A DNA stretch of 64,000 nucleotides, from positions 303,713 through 367,712 of the forward strand of contig CAJINV010000002.1 of assembly GCA_905178155.1 (NCBI GenBank), given 5' to 3'. The notes below the pieces were generated by a model. The model saw only the letters and a program-made list of their open reading frames with translations, did not search any database and was not told the origin of the DNA. Position 1 is the stretch's first letter. The number at the start of each line of letters is the position of its first letter. This document shows positions 9,854-23,300 of the stretch, in pieces. The stretch comes from Amoebophrya sp. A120 (taxonomy: Eukaryota > Sar > Dinophyceae > Syndiniales > Amoebophryaceae). The position numbers were made by a program, and so were the translations under genes.

Positions 9854-12800
9854 CTTTGGTTATGTATGCTGTTAAATGCAGTTCAACGCGTTAGCCAAAT
9901 CGATTTCGGAAATAAAAGTGTCCTATACTACGTAAAAAACCGCTGTCCTGTGGCTATGGCTTCACGCAAAAAAAATAGTGGATATAGCTGAGTATACTGC
10001 TGCTACTTGTCAAATCAAGCGGCTTCAGTCTTGACTTTGGACTTGAGTTTGCTTCTTCCGGTCCTATCTTTAAAGCGACTACGTTCGAGTTTTATGGGAT
10101 TCGTGCTCCTTTACAAATGTAAATGATTTCAAGCAGAAATGGTAACGGGCTCAAAAAGTAGAAAAGTCGTTTTTTGTTGTTGTTTTTCCAAGAAGGTGAG
10201 TTGCGTAGATGTCAGGTAAAGATTGTCAGAGTTGTTGTCCTAGTCCCGACGGTGGGAAGTGGGTCTGGGGGAAATTTCTGTTGCGCGGTTGGAGAAAAAG
10301 ACCATTTGTTGACTTTTTGAATTCTTTGCTCTAAGTTCCAGGCAGGATCCATTCTTGGCACACTCACACGCCGTCGTCATGGCGATCTCAGAAGTAGTTC
10401 TCTGGGTCTAAGTCGTGATAAATTTTCCTTCATCATTTTCGGAACCAATGGATCTCGATCTTTTTTTATTCACACCGACTCAGATCTCCTTTCGTCAGCG
10501 AGCTACTGACCTAAGCACATCGAATAAAAACACGCACGGACCAGATCAGATCAGATCAGATCAGAGTTGTCAGCCCACGTGACGCCGTCACGCAAGCTGG
10601 GCTCAACGCAGCGGTCAGGCAATCCTAACCACCACGTCGGCCGTAAAACAGATTTGCGTTTGTCAGAAGTTTGGAGCTGAAACAGAATTAACTAAACCCT
10701 TTTGCAGACTAGAGAGGACTAAAAAATAGGCTCCGAAGAGCTGAGCTGGAATGGGCGAGAAGACTAAGCTCCGAGGAGCTACTTTGGAAAGGTTTGAAAA
10801 AACTATGCTCCGAGGAGCGGGCCTGGGGGAGCTAAAACAAAACTAAGCTTTCAGATTTTGGATTTCAATAAAAAAAAAACCTACACGGCAATAGGTCAGA
10901 ATAATGGTCTTCGTCATGTGAAAACCCTCAAACCGGCTACAAGTCGTGATTTGTCGAAGTCGTCACGTTCCCGTCTACGTAGGATTGGTCTTTTCGCAGG
11001 AAAAAAACTCACGCTCTTTCTACTACCTGAACTATCAAAACTGCAGTTTTAGATGGGGACAAGGCGATACGTGTGAGATCATGGAAAACAACAGCTTTTT
11101 TGGTTTCTCGCTCTCGTTAGTGAGTCTGTTTTTCCACCATAGCATCGGGACAAGGCGAGCACGATGGATCCTCAGAGCTTGTAAGAGTTTAACTACGAAG
11201 TGCGAAGCCTTTAACACGTACCGCGGTCCCTTCCCGGCGACCAAGTTTAGAATGGAAATCAGGTAAAACTTTAAACCAAGCATTCGTGTAATAGCCTCAT
11301 CCTGGCCACCTCACTTCAACCGACTTTGCGTGCTCCTTCGTGTAAGAATCGTTGACACGGTTGTACGTTAACGGAATTTGTGATGCAGTAACGCATCAGA
11401 AAAGGCGCCCAAATTTGTATTGCGCAACATGCATGGACGGCAAAATTTGTAATGCATAGCTGCTATCTGAGAAAACCGTTAACGTTAAGACTTGTTTTTT
11501 GTCTGATAAATTAATGTTACCGACATTGCGCACTAGCACGACATAAGAACCGCGGCCTGCAGTGCACAGGATAAAAATGAGGAGAAAGCGCATAGACACA
11601 CGACTACCATCCGATGGTCTTGTTTTCTTTTTCTTTTTTCGTGGAAGATAAAGAGGAAATTTTTTGCGACAGTCCCTCGTTTTGGTTTTTCAACATGATG
11701 CAGCACTTCTTTCATTCTCCTCCATGCGATTAAAGTCGTGTTTGTGCTGTTGGTTTTTCTACGTTTATTAATGGACCCGTGGGCCGATAATTTTTCCAAA
11801 GTACTATGTATAATTGGTCTCGCTGCTTGAGCATTGATTTCTCGTCAGACGCTCTCTTAGCTATTGCTTACGGGAAGACATCAAGTACCTCCCGACTAGT
11901 GCAGTAGCATGATCCTTGAACAAACAATATTACGCTGCAAGGCGAGGCAGCTGAGCTTCATGTTTTATTACAACCCATGTGAATGTGAAATAAGAAAAAG
12001 TGTCTTACTATGAGCTTGTCTGGAACTACTTCTATCGTCGAAAAAGGTACTACTAGTAGTCCTTGCATATAATCTATTATGCTTCTAGCTGAAAGTCAAA
12101 GTTCATCAAATTCGTTGGAGTGATCAGGTGAGACCGAGACCCAAACACGACCTGAGAACAAGTGCTTGTTTGAAGAAAACCATGGTTACTAAAGTGTGCT
12201 GTCGCTGATGAGGTAGTCGCGTGAGTAACGTAAGTAACTCGATAGATAAAGATACTCATGCACGGAAACTAACAAAAGGTCCTGGATAGGCGCGCGCCTG
12301 ATCGATGATAATTTCCTCAATAGAGCAGGGGAAACATAACTAGCTAAGTATATGAATCTTCTAGGCCCGCTACAATATTAGCGAGCTGACCTTCGCCTTC
12401 CTGCCTGACATTTTGTGAATTCAAACATTTCGAAGTAGATGCAACCTTATTTATTGACACGAAATAATTCTTCTCGCTTCGACATAGAATTATCAATATT
12501 TGGCCTGTACTTCGAGGATAGGCTTTTCGGTACAAATTTGATGCTTCATGCGCACGATCATGTTAAGCACAGCTACTTTGCTTGCTACTTGTTACTCTAA
12601 TATGTTAAGAAGATGATGCTGTGACTGTGTTTTCGGTTAGTATGTACTTTACACATAAGCGTGTTTTTCATCTTGTCGCTTCAAATAGTAATGCGTAGTT
12701 CACGTATCTACTACATAGGGAAGAAAATACTATATGGTAGTTTTCTTTATACTCTTCTGGAAAATATTAAAAGCGACCGACCTGCTCCTGCACCTTTCTT

Positions 12801-12908
12801 TTCGTGAAAAAGATCCGACAGAAGTGTGGAGATGAGAGTCAAAGATACAAAGCGTGTATTTTTAAAGGACCTCCACATGATAATCGGGACCACAGGCATT
12901 TCCATTTT
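9854..12908. other. Intergenic region
   Basis: No convincing CDS was found. 10263-10440 duplicates 2490-2650. A GATCA microsatellite lies at 10547-10565. A short motif CTCCGAGGAGC recurs at 10730-10820. A degenerate TIR element is possible at 11352-11497. Confidence 0.5.
11352..11497. mobile_element. Possible degenerate TIR element, family unassigned
   Basis: The inverted ends ACGTTAACGG and CCGTTAACGT enclose TTTGTGATGC, GCATCAGA and TTTGTAATGC, the internal motifs of the introners. No target duplication was seen. Confidence 0.4.
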
Positions 12909-15900
12909 TTACACCGAAGATGCGGCAGCATTTGTTGTACAATTAGAGTCTTCATCTTCTGCTCCGTCAACACTTTGCCCTCTTCTACTTCCGCGACAGT
13001 GAAGATCTTCTTCGGGACAATTTTGGTGCGTTTCTGTCCCGTGACTTTGCTCTTCTTCGCCCGAAGCGGCCAAGTTGGCTCGGACAAATGTTCCTGCCGC
13101 GGCCGAACAAGATGCGGATAGAAGTTGTACTCCTTCTGTGCTACTACAGCTGTACTGCTCGCCATCAGCTTGGTACCTGGACATCAAGTTTTCGAGTTTA
13201 TTCTGTGTAAAAACGTCCCCACCCCAGAGTCAAGATGGGCGACATCTCGCAACACAAATCCAGAAGCTTTGGGAGTCACGCATGACAAGTTTCTCTCTGC
13301 ATTGTAGTGCAGTCTAGCAAGTGCAGCCGCATCACAAAGCCATCTACTTATCCTGTTGACAGCATCAGAAATTCCAAAACACGATTGAAAATGCATGCGC
13401 ATTGCAAATCTTCCTACAAGTACAATTGCAAATCTGCATGACAACTCTGGGGTGGGGACGATGTTTTTGCATTTGATAGAGTTCGTTAAGTTGCCACTTT
13501 TCGTATTCCGTGTGCGCATGACTTGTATCCACTTCCTCCGGCGGCGGGTATAATCCGCCGACCACCCGCGCCCGCTGCAACAGCGCGGCATCCATGTCGG
13601 GATTAGCAGTTGTAGGGGCCCGACTCAATAAAACTCCCGATGTATGTAAAGGTTGTTGCACTGTGATGACGTACTCGGTCTGCTTCAAATTTAAGGGGCG
13701 GCTGGAGTAAAAATGCTTTGGAGCTTTTATGTGGGACGAGGCGGGCAATGTTGATGTAGTTCGAGTTCCCCCGACGGACAGCGGTTTAATATTAATATTT
13801 CTCGTCGCGCTATTTGGGGTCCACATCGTGTTCTTTTTCTTTTCCTGGTGATAGTACTCGAGATGTTGGGCCTCTTTAGAAGTACAACTCTTGTGCAGCT
13901 GCGGTCCCTTGTTATTCAGACCAGCTCCGGCGCGTCGTGCAGCTGCAGTCGTTCCTCGGCCGTCCTCGTCGGAGAACATCAAGCTACCTGGCACATCAAC
14001 ACCCTCGGAGCTGTGGTCCCGCGAAGATGACGAAGAAGAAGATGGTGGACCTTGTTCTCGAGAAGTAGAAGTAGTACGGGGATTTGTATAGTGGACCACG
14101 CTAGAAGTACGCTGAAGATGCTGATGATCACCCAGCTGCGTGGCGTTTGCGAAGGCGGCTTGTGGTACGTCGCGGTGACCCGCCCTAGTATTTGTTCTCG
14201 TAGAAGGAGCAGGCGCAGGAGCTCTTGGTCCTTTATTCACGAAGCGCCGCCTCTTCACATCGAAAATTCTTGACTTGGAAGCGCTCTCCTGTCTTTTCCT
14301 TCTCTTCTTCAAAACAGCCCGGAGAAGCAGCACGGCCACGAATATTCCCGCGAGAAACAGAACAGCACCGATTACAACAAAAGCGTAGAATATCAACTGT
14401 AAAAATGTCTGTGTCTGGAGAAATCCAACTTGTCATGCTGATTTTGGATCCTAAAAAAATCTGTATTGCATGAGCAGCAATGAGAGTCCAAGTTTTGCTA
14501 CACGTAAAGAGCACTTGTCATGCGGTATAGGCATCAGGAAGCCCTCACAAAATCTGTGATGCTAAGGCATGCATCACAGACATCAGGAGTCATGCAAAAT
14601 GTGCATGACAAACCTGGCAATCTTCCAGACCCAGACATTTTTGCATTTCATATAGAAAAGGGCTTCCTGCCTCCGCTCCTCCGCTGCTATGGCGTTCTGA
14701 AATCTCTGCGAAGTGTCCTGCATCGCTATCGTGAGCAAAAACGTCCCCACACCAGAGTCAAGATGGGAAATCTGCTAGACACATCAGCCAGCTTTGGTTG
14801 TTTCGCATGACAAGTTTGCCCTCATAGTGTGATCCTGTTTAGCTAGTGCTAGTTTTAGCAGCATCAGAGATCTAGCGTTTCATGCTGATTGGAGCATGAC
14901 AGATTCTAAAACACGACTAGAAAAGGCTTCTGATGGAGCTCCGCATGAGAAACATTTTCAGCATGCAGATTAGCATGACAACTCTGGGGTGGGGACGTTT
15001 TTACTCAGAATAATCGCGTTGCGGTTTTGCGCCACCGCTAAGTGGCAAATGTCGTCGTCATCGCGGAGTTTGTGATGCAAAAACCGGAGGGCACGCCCGC
15101 AGTGGCACACCGCGGCAATCGCCAGCTCGCGGTTTTGTAGAAGCATACTGGACGATAGTGTCGTGGTAGAAGTACTTCTTCTGCCAAGGAGGTGGCGGGA
15201 CACGACGACCTCGTTGTTGATGTGTAGTTGCTTGTGAGAAGATAGTAAGAGCCGTTGCTCCTCGACGTCCCCTGCTTGATTTGCTTCTGCATGATGGGCA
15301 AGAAATAAACTTGTAGTCCTCGTCTTTCCAGCAGCATTGTGTGTTTTCGCTCGTGCTGTTGCCAACGGTTGATGTCCTCTCTGATCGGGGGAGGAAGTAG
15401 TCCATCTCGTCGTGTGAGCATGTTCATCATCACCTATTCCCCCACCACGACACGTTGTTTCTTTCACGAAGGACAACACCCGGCAGTCCTCAGACCGGTC
15501 ATTTTGCACCGCTAGTGTCACGATTTCCAAGGAGCTTTTTCTCAACCTTTCCGACGCGTATCAAATGCAAAAATGTCTGGGTCTGGAAAGTTGTGATGCT
15601 AAAATGTGCATGATGGAAACACTTCCGAATGCAGACCAGCATGACAACTTTCCGGAGCACTTTCCAATAGGCAGCCCGCATGAGAAACTGCGTTTTTGCA
15701 TGACAAAAATGGCTGCGGCTTTTGTCGGTTATGCAATACAGATTTTCCAGGAATGCAAAGCTAGCATGACAAGTTCCAACTTTCCAGACCCAGACATTTT
15801 TGCAGTTGATAACGCGAACTCCAATGCCATACCCGTTTGCTGAACCGCGACGGAGACCACTTCTTCATCGTCAGCGAAATTTAGTGGCTGGTCGCCGGCG

Positions 15901-18900
15901 TGCGCCTGCGCGTTGTTGTTCCTATCATTGCGGAAGATTGCTTTGGCTTCCTCTCTGTAGTGTCGTGGGTTCATCTCCTGTTCGTGTAGTCCCCTGTCCT
16001 GCTCCTGCCGCAGACGAGAACCATGATGTAGATTTTCCACTACAAACTGCAAGCTCAGGCCGTTTTGCCGGACTGCAGCCAGCACCAGGTCCCGGTTGCT
16101 TTCCTTCAGTTATGCATTGCAAATATGTCTGGGTCTGGAAGACTGCATTAAATCTGTGTTGCATGAACGCCAAAAGCTGCCCAGTTCTTGCTAGGCAAAA
16201 GGCGGCTTTCTCATGCGGAGCGGCATGAGGAAGGCCTCGCAAAATCTGTGATGCTTCTGTGTGCATTCCAGACCATGTGCGTGATTCGCGAGATGCATCA
16301 CAAATCTCCCAACCTTTCAGACCCAGACATATTTGCATTTGATATCAGTCTGGCACTCGCAAATTCCAGCATCAAGCCCTCTTTCCCCACGGCCAGCAGG
16401 GCGATCTCCAAAGAGTCGCGACAGTGAACCGAACTGAACTGGAACGCTCTTGGGTTATTCCCCACTTATCAACTGTAAAAGTGGCTGGGTCTGGAAGATT
16501 GCAAGATTTGTCATGCTAGTCTGGCATGGCTCTGCACTCTGTATTCCGTGGCCACGAACAGCCTCTTTCGCCTGTCATGCAAAAACGCACTTTCTCATGC
16601 GGAATGCGCAGCAAAGAAGCACGAAAAAAACTTGTCATGCTTGGCTGCGCATTACAGCTCACCTATTGCAATTGCTCGCTGACTTGCATTACAAATTTCC
16701 AGACCCAGACATTTTTGCATTTGATACCACTGCGTGTTTCACAATGTTGTAGTCGAGTACCGCTTATGGATTGCAAAAGTATCATTGTAGTAGAAATCGC
16801 ATGACAAATTCCCTCAGCATGAGATGAAACGAAATTTGTAATGCGGATTCACCTGAAGAAGGACATTTGTGATGCATGGCTGCGATTAATCTACAAGTGC
16901 AATGCTTTTGCAGTGGATACCGCTTCTTGCGGGAAATCGCGCAGATCGGTGGAGGACTTCATCGCCTGGTTGAGAAAATAGCTGTAATTCTGCATGTTGC
17001 TCTCGTTGTTCCCGCAAAGGCGGTGGTCCGGGACGATGGAAGATGTTGAGCTTGGTTCAGGGTCAGGTCCTGCTGCTCGCGGGGGTCTGTGGTCACTAGG
17101 GGCGCCAATATTGTGGTGGTTAGTCGTTGTACGTGTTGTAGTACCTCCATGATGTCCGCCACTGCTCACGACAATGGGAGGGCTGCTCGAAGACCCTGGC
17201 TGCATCGTCGCCGTGGCGACGACATTGTTAACAGGCGGGTCCCCGTCGCGCTGCGTAGTTGGTGGCAGGTGAGGCCGCGCAGCTCCCTGTGGAGGAGGTG
17301 CAGCTTTCTGCTGTGGTTGCGGTGCTTGCTTTGGCTGAGGGCAAGGTGGCGCTTGCTTTGGCTGTGGATGGCAAGGTGGCTTCGGCTGTGGCGAATGCTT
17401 CGGCGGCGGCGGTTGTTGTGGCTCCGGCGCTGGTGGCTTTGCAGGCGGCGGGGTGGAAGCCGAAGCAGCTGCACCACTACCACCCGGGCACGGTGGAATT
17501 GTGCCAGCACCTGTCTGCGGCGGAGGCAGCGGTGGCCTAGCAGGAGGAGGAGGTGGAATTATGTGTGCATTTACAACTCCCGGCACAACTACAGCAGCTC
17601 CTGGCGCTGCAACCTGTGATGCAGCAGCAACAGCAGCAGCAGTAGTACCACAACATGCTCGCAACTCTCCAACAACACAAAAATTCTGTTCCAGTCGAGC
17701 GATATCATGGGGGGTAAGTCTATTACTCCCTTCATCCACAATTGTTCCTGGTCCTATTGACGCTCCGCGGGCCTCTCCACAATTCTGTTCCGCGAGAGAG
17801 GTAGAAGTAGATGAGCCTTGTCCCGCGGATGTTGAACCAACATCACCATTTTCACCTCCTGCGGATGTTGTTGACAATTCGTGATGCTGGTGGTTATGTG
17901 AATGTGATATCAGCTCCTGCGAAGTAGATTGCTCTACTTCACCTCCTCCTGCCGCGGCGCCGTCCCCCACTAAAAATGGTTCCTGCAGCTGTGCTGTTCC
18001 ACCGGTTGATGTCTTCGCGGCGGAAGGGGCTGCAGACGCACGACACGATGACGCAGCAGCAGAATGTTCTTGGCTACTACCAGAATGTTCTTGGCTACTA
18101 CCAGAATTAGGTCCTTGGATACTACCAGGAGCAGCGCCAGGTGGTGTTGTACCACCACGACCCACGAAGATGTTCTTGTCACCACCAGCAGGAGCTGCTG
18201 CGTCACTGCTGCTACTTCCACTAGGAGAACGAGAAATGGTGAAGTTGCAGTTCCTGGAAAAACTCCATGGTCGTGATGTAGTTGCAGCTCCTGGAGGATG
18301 AACCACGCTTGTTCTACTTCGCACTGGTGAGCAGTTGTCCATGGGTCGATCGACAAATAAGGGAACAGTAGAGTCGACTACGTTGTCCCTGTCCGCCGGC
18401 CAGCTCCATGTTGTCGTATCCGGCTCTGCCGGCTCATCTGCGGGATCGTACTTGTATGGAACAATCCCCACTTCTGTGACCGGATTTGCCCTCCGTCCAT
18501 CCGACTGTGGGCGCATCCACCAGAGCTGCTGTTTCGGTGTTGCCGTTGTGATTGAAGGGCTATCTCCTGCTTCCGCATCTTGAAGTTCCACTGGAGAACG
18601 AGCTGCGGTACGAGGACCAGTGGCAGGTCGTTCCGGGGGACTACAAGAGGGGTCGGTTCCATCTTTTGAAGCTGCCCACTCGAGGACGCGGCACGTTGTA
18701 ACATCTTTTGAATCTTCCCGGGTTGCAACGTCATCTTCGACCAGCTTTTGAAGCGCACTCGAGGAGGGCAGGCAGTAGATACAACCGGGCAGTACCTCTT
18801 CCTGAAGGACGCAGGGAGCTCCTCCTCCTGCAGATGGTCGTTCTAGAGCCGCAGGAGCTGCGTCCTGCTCCGGGGGAGCTGGCGAGCATTTTTTCTGCTT

Positions 18901-19413
18901 TTCTTCTACTGTCGTCGTTTTGATGTTCTTGTGCACAACATCTACTAGCTCTTCTTCCACCGGTGGATCATTTTGATCTAGAGAAGAAAGTTCCACCAAA
19001 GATGGAGCTGTGGCACAAGGACCAGCGGCAGGTCGTGTCGGAGTAGAGGACACGACTTGTGGTCCTCTGGCCATGCACCAGCGGCGCAGGTTTGCGCGGC
19101 ATATTTCTGTAGTCGCGTTCTTTGCGCCGCCTATTTCTGCAGTTCTTGTGTAAAAATCCGGCGGCCGCTCCTGCAAGTCGGCGTCATCGTCCACACGAGA
19201 ACAACCGGCCCCAAGAACTTCGTGCCCAACAAGCGCAGGAGAGCAAGACTCGTCCTTCTGCGCGTGGTGAAGAACAACTTCGTGCTCATCAGGCACAGGA
19301 GTAGAAGAGCACGCAACGTCTCGGTTTTTACTATTATCCCCAACTACAACTTCCGGAGTCGCCGGCGGGACGGTCGGAGGGCCTCGAATGGTTGCTCTCC
19401 TGTGACGGGGCAT
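12909..19413 (-). CDS. Large proline-rich protein with DUF4116-like repeats and one membrane segment
   Basis: Exons 19413-16920, 16764-16727, 16466-16345, 16110-15812, 15558-15013, 14726-14653, 14390-13479 and 13198-12909 are joined in one frame by removing introners B, A, A, A, D, A and D. Residues 1 to ~820 are low-complexity, acidic and proline-rich (a PPPPAKPP-type tract). Then come repeats such as AVGNNPRAFQF, LLAVGKEGLMLEFASARL, LAAVRQNGLSLQFVVENL and VAVQQTGMALEFAS, which I recognise as DUF4116-like (function unknown). A membrane helix (FYAFVVIGAVLFLAGIFVAV) precedes a basic, Ser/Thr-rich tail. The frame stays open upstream through elements D and G to about 20244 without another ATG, so the true start may lie further 5'. 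The last exon also has a coding-like second frame. Confidence 0.75.
13199..13478. mobile_element. Introner, family D with an A-type terminus
   Basis: The TIR core is AAAACGTCCCCACCCCAGAG, but the right end reads ATGTTTTTGCATTTGATA, the terminus of family A. The GAGTT duplication is perfect. Removal joins KWQLNEL to ENLMSRYQ. Confidence 0.9.
14391..14652. mobile_element. Introner, family A
   Basis: Both GTCTGGAG/CCAGACCCAGAC ends are present and the TAGAA duplication is perfect. Removal joins RRQEALF to YAFVVIGAV at the start of the membrane helix. Confidence 0.92.
14727..15012. mobile_element. Introner, family D
   Basis: The ends contain GAGCAAAAACGTCCCCAC and its inverse. The ATCGC duplication is perfect. 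Removal joins AVAQNRNA to MQDTSQRF in frame. Confidence 0.93.
15559..15811. mobile_element. Introner, family A
   Basis: Full TIR, beginning TATCAAATGCAAAAATGTCT. The ACGCG duplication is perfect. Removal joins GMALEFA to SERLRKSSLEIV in a DUF4116-like repeat. Confidence 0.95.
16111..16344. mobile_element. Introner, family A
   Basis: Full TIR and a perfect TCAGT duplication. Removal joins LEFASARL to KESNRDLVLAAV. Confidence 0.95.
16467..16726. mobile_element. Introner, family A
   Basis: The left core reads GGCTGGGTCTGG and the right core is intact. The CCACT duplication is perfect. Removal joins VKHAV to GNNPRAFQF. Confidence 0.95.
16765..16919. mobile_element. Introner, family B
   Basis: Ends with GCAAAAGTATCATTGTAG and a diverged inverse. 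The CCGCT duplication is perfect. Removal joins DFPQEA to VLDYNIVKHAV. Confidence 0.93.
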
Positions 19414-19540
19414 CAGCAGCACTCTCTCATTGTAGTCTGTCAAAGCGGCGCGAAATTGCAGTATCTCTGCTGCGCGTTCTCTCTCTTCGCGGACGTGGTT
19501 ACAACAGCGAGAAAAAGGAGCATGACCACGGGCATTTCTT

Positions 19541-19819
19541 TATCCTGAGCAAAAACGTACCCACACCAGAGTCAAGATGGTAAATCTGCTAGACAAATCA
19601 ACCAGCTTTGGCTGTTTCGCATGACAAGTTTGTCCTTGTAATGTAATCCTGTTTAGGTAGTTCAGCAGCATCACAGGTCTAGCATATGATGCTCATTATA
19701 GCATCACAAATCCCAAAACACGATTAGAAAATGCCTTTCATGGGGCTCAGCATGAGAAACTTTTTTGGCATGCAGATTTGCATTACAACTCTGGGGTGGG
19801 TACGTTTTTACTCAGGATA
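19541..19819. mobile_element. Introner, family D
   Basis: The TIR is TATCCTGAGCAAAAACGTAC and its inverse. The TTCTT duplication is perfect. It lies 5' of the first in-frame ATG of the gene at 12909-19413. The frame is kept across it (AAAAPR/NARGHAP), so it sits either in coding sequence or in a 5' UTR. Confidence 0.92.
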
Positions 19820-19876
19820 TTCTTGGCGCAGCAGCCGCTGCTGCTGGTCCAATCCAGGCATCGGTTACCGGAAATA

Positions 19877-20184
19877 TATGGAACTGTCAGGTTTGAAATC
19901 GTCAAAGTTGAAATAGTTTGTCATGCATAAAATGCAACACAGAAAATGCCTCTCTTGCAGAGTAGGCAAGGGAAGCAGATTGTCAGCCTGTTTCGGGGTA
20001 GAAATAGAGCTGCTAAAGTAGCACGACAAAAGGCGTCTTCCTTACCCAAACAGCATGACAAATTGGATTCCGGTGCTCCGAAAATTTGTCATGCGCTGCT
20101 TGGAAATTGGTCTTCCAACTGGTATCCATTTTATGCATGACAAATCATTTCAACTTTGTCGATTTCGATCCTGACACTCCCATA
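19877..20184. mobile_element. Introner, family G
   Basis: The ends TATGGAACTGTCAGG and CCTGACACTCCCATA are inverted, and the AAATA duplication is perfect. The frame is again open across it (PAYLF/PVTDAWIG). Confidence 0.92.
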
Positions 20185-20319
20185 AAATAAATATGCAGGT
20201 TTAATAGGAAGCAATAAAGCTGCACTATCGACGGGTTTTGGTATTTATAGGAGTATCAATCGCATCAGAATTTACGTAAGCTATTCTTGGTGTTCAAAAA
20301 TGCAATTTGCGTGATGTAG

Positions 20320-23300
20320 TCACGCTGAACAATATGACATAGTAAGAATGCAGAAGTTTTTAGTCGCAGTATATGCAATTTGATGTCGGAGTTGTATCCA
20401 ACTACGATAGAAGACTTTACTGTTTCTCAGCATGTAGTTCGATAACAAGTCTCCAAGCGGGCAGGCCCCTGCTTCACCTTCATCCGGATCGCGTATTGTC
20501 TCAGTAATGGTGGATTCATCTCTCGGGTACCGCTCAGGCAGTTTTTTCGACATCAGGTTACTCCAAATCATCTTTATTTTTTCCTGGTTGTCATGGTTGA
20601 TTAAATCAAGCATTCCAGTTGGAGCTTCTCCTTCACGACCACCTGAAGCAGGCGCGGCTGATGCAGACGAGGCTGATGCAGATCTGATGCAGCTGTCCTC
20701 CGGTACTGTGTCATTTTTCCGTGGTTGTACAACAAGGCTTTTGTCGTCGGGCTCAGGTCATCACATGCAAAAGTGTCTGGGTCTGGAAAAGTGCAACGTT
20801 TGTCATACACGTTTTGCATGATGCGTGAGGCCTGTGATGCATGCCCTAGCATCACAGATTCTGTGAGATCGTTACCATGCCTTTTCCGCATGAGAAACTG
20901 CCTCTCGGCATTCTCACAAGTGATCAGCTTTATTGGTAATCATGCAACACAGATTTTTGTATGATTCAGATTTAGCATGGCAAGTTCCACTCTTCCGGAC
21001 CCAGACATATTTGCAATGCATACAGGTATTTCGTTTCCGCTGTACAAGGCTTTTGTCGTGTCGTGGTACAAGGCGTTGGTGTTCGTTTTAAGCAAGCACG
21101 TAGTTGATCCCTCGTCGGTGTGGTGAAGATCAGGCTGTGTCTTATGGTCCTCCTCCGCGTCCGCACGCCCGGACCACGATGAACAGGCGGCGGCCAACGT
21201 CAAGCCCTCGTCTTTTTCTTCTTCCACCTCTTCTCGACCTCCTTGCACATCAAGACCTGGCTTATTCCCTCTCCAACTCGTCGCACTCAGTTTTTTTCCC
21301 TTGCTTTGTGGAAAGTGCAATGTTGCCGACCCCTTCCTTGTTCTTTCCCTTTCCCCCGGGAGGACATTAATAGGACGGCGGTCCCATTTCAAGGACCACG
21401 ACGGGGGTCGGCTGCGGCGCTGTTGCTGTTCTGCTGGTACATCAACCTTAGACACCGGGTTTTTTTTGTTCGTCTTCTTGGTCTTCGGCGGGGACTTGGA
21501 CTTCTGCTCGGAACTGATCATATGGGGTTCATCACAAATAACTTGTTGCCCGCAGGAGATAGAGCCAGCAGCAGCAACAGACTTTGTTTGCACTAAAGTT
21601 ATTTCTGGCTCAACAACAGCAACATCCTCCGCTTGATGTAGATGTAGTCCTGCATGATTCTCGTCCACACGAGCATCTATTTCGGCTTGTTGTTCGACTA
21701 AGTCGGTCGGCGAAGTTGTACTGGAATTTGAGTAAAAATTGTCCTCACCTCCTGCAGCAGTTGCACAGGTCGACGTCGAGCCATCGTCCTCTGCCTCATC
21801 TCGTCTGGGAGGTTGCTGCATCTGCGGCTTTTGGTTCATTTTTTGTTCCCCATGAGCACGGCCTGCTGGACCACACGCCTTCTGAACATGAGTAGAATTA
21901 TGATGGTCAACATTTAATATTTCGTGCTGTAGAAGGTGGTCATCATCGCTTCGAAGAGGGCGTGGTTCTTCGTCGTCTTCAAGTTCATCACGAACTATAG
22001 CGTCAGAGGTCGTGCAGGGAACTTCGTCTACCGCGGTCTGCTCTCTAGTACTCGTACGACCCGGCGCGGTCGGGCAGCGGCCAGGAGCAGGTGTAGCTGC
22101 TTCTAAGGAGATCGAACCTGCAGAAGAGCTGGATGAAGAACTTCTACAGGGGGTCGTCGGCGAAGCAGGTATAGTTGGGGGTTCTGCTTCGACTCTACTT
22201 TCGTCTTTCACGACGACCGGGCCAAGGACTCGTTGTGCCGCCTTATCTATGCATTGCAAAAGTATCGTACTCGCATAAATGCATTACAAATTTCTTGAGC
22301 ATGAGAAATAAAATTTGTAATGCGGATTTACTTTCAGAAAAAAATTTGTAATGCATGATTGCAATTACTACGAGTACGATACTTTTGCACAGGATATCAT
22401 CCTCTTCCCCCTTTTCTTCCTCGCCGCCGCCACTGCTATCGAAAAATTCCAAGGGGGATAAAATACTCCTCCTTCTGGAACGAAGGTTTTGCTTTTGTCT
22501 AGTACTGCCCCTGCTTGTAGGTGTTTTCGAGGTGATGGTGGTGGAGGCGCTGTCGGTAGTAGAGTTTTTGGCTTTTATTTCTTGTTCGCTTATTTTTTCG
22601 TCTTGATGATGTTCCTGCAAAGGAGGTGAAGATGAACTAGAACTACTCGAACTCATCGAGGGGCTCCCAGCATAATTACGAGCCACGTGGGGTTGCTGCC
22701 CCTGGTCCATCCCATTGTCCTCCTCGCTGTTCACCTTATTTTTCTTGTCCCTGCTTTGCTTGTTTTCCACTTTCCTGGCCCTTCTCTCGATGTCGCAGCT
22801 CCTTGGGTGGAGCGTTTGGAGGTCCTCCTCGTCGTTGTCCGATATGTAATAGCTGGCTTCTTCTGCTCCTGCTGCTCTGAGTTTTTTCTTTTTCACGCCC
22901 GCTGGTTTTGGCGATTGCAGCCTGGTTGCGGATGCGAACAGTGAGGACTTCGTACTGATACTTCTGTAATTTGGTCGCCGTGAGGAGGTGGACCACCAAG
23001 TTGTGATCGTATTTTCAGCCACGACCCCGGAGGACCAGCACCCAGCGGGATTACAGGAGAGCCGGTCGCCGTGAGTCCGACTCCGAACTGGTATCGAAGT
23101 AGGCGCATCAAGTCCTAAAAATATTCGTGTTCCGGCAGAAGTACTGGTCGTGTGCTCGGTAGTTGGGTGCCAACGTCGTGCAGATTCCGATTTTTTCAAG
23201 AGCTTAATACAGAAGTCACCAACCGTGGTCCTCTCATCTGCCTCTCCTTGCCCAAGCAGTAGTTCTAGTTCATCGTCCACTGTACAGAAATAACTGTTGC

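Noticed and set aside
12839-13165. Alternative minus frame with coding-like sequence (KVTGQKRTKIVPKKIF)
   Set aside because: The frame that follows from removing the D introner with its perfect GAGTT repeat is the other one (ENLMSRYQADGEQY). The alternative is kept only as a caution in the gene entry.
19057-19548. Plus-strand 163-residue ORF and other ORFs opposite the 850-codon minus frame (17089-18923)
   Set aside because: They mirror low-complexity codons of the long minus frame, which continues in frame through seven introner junctions.
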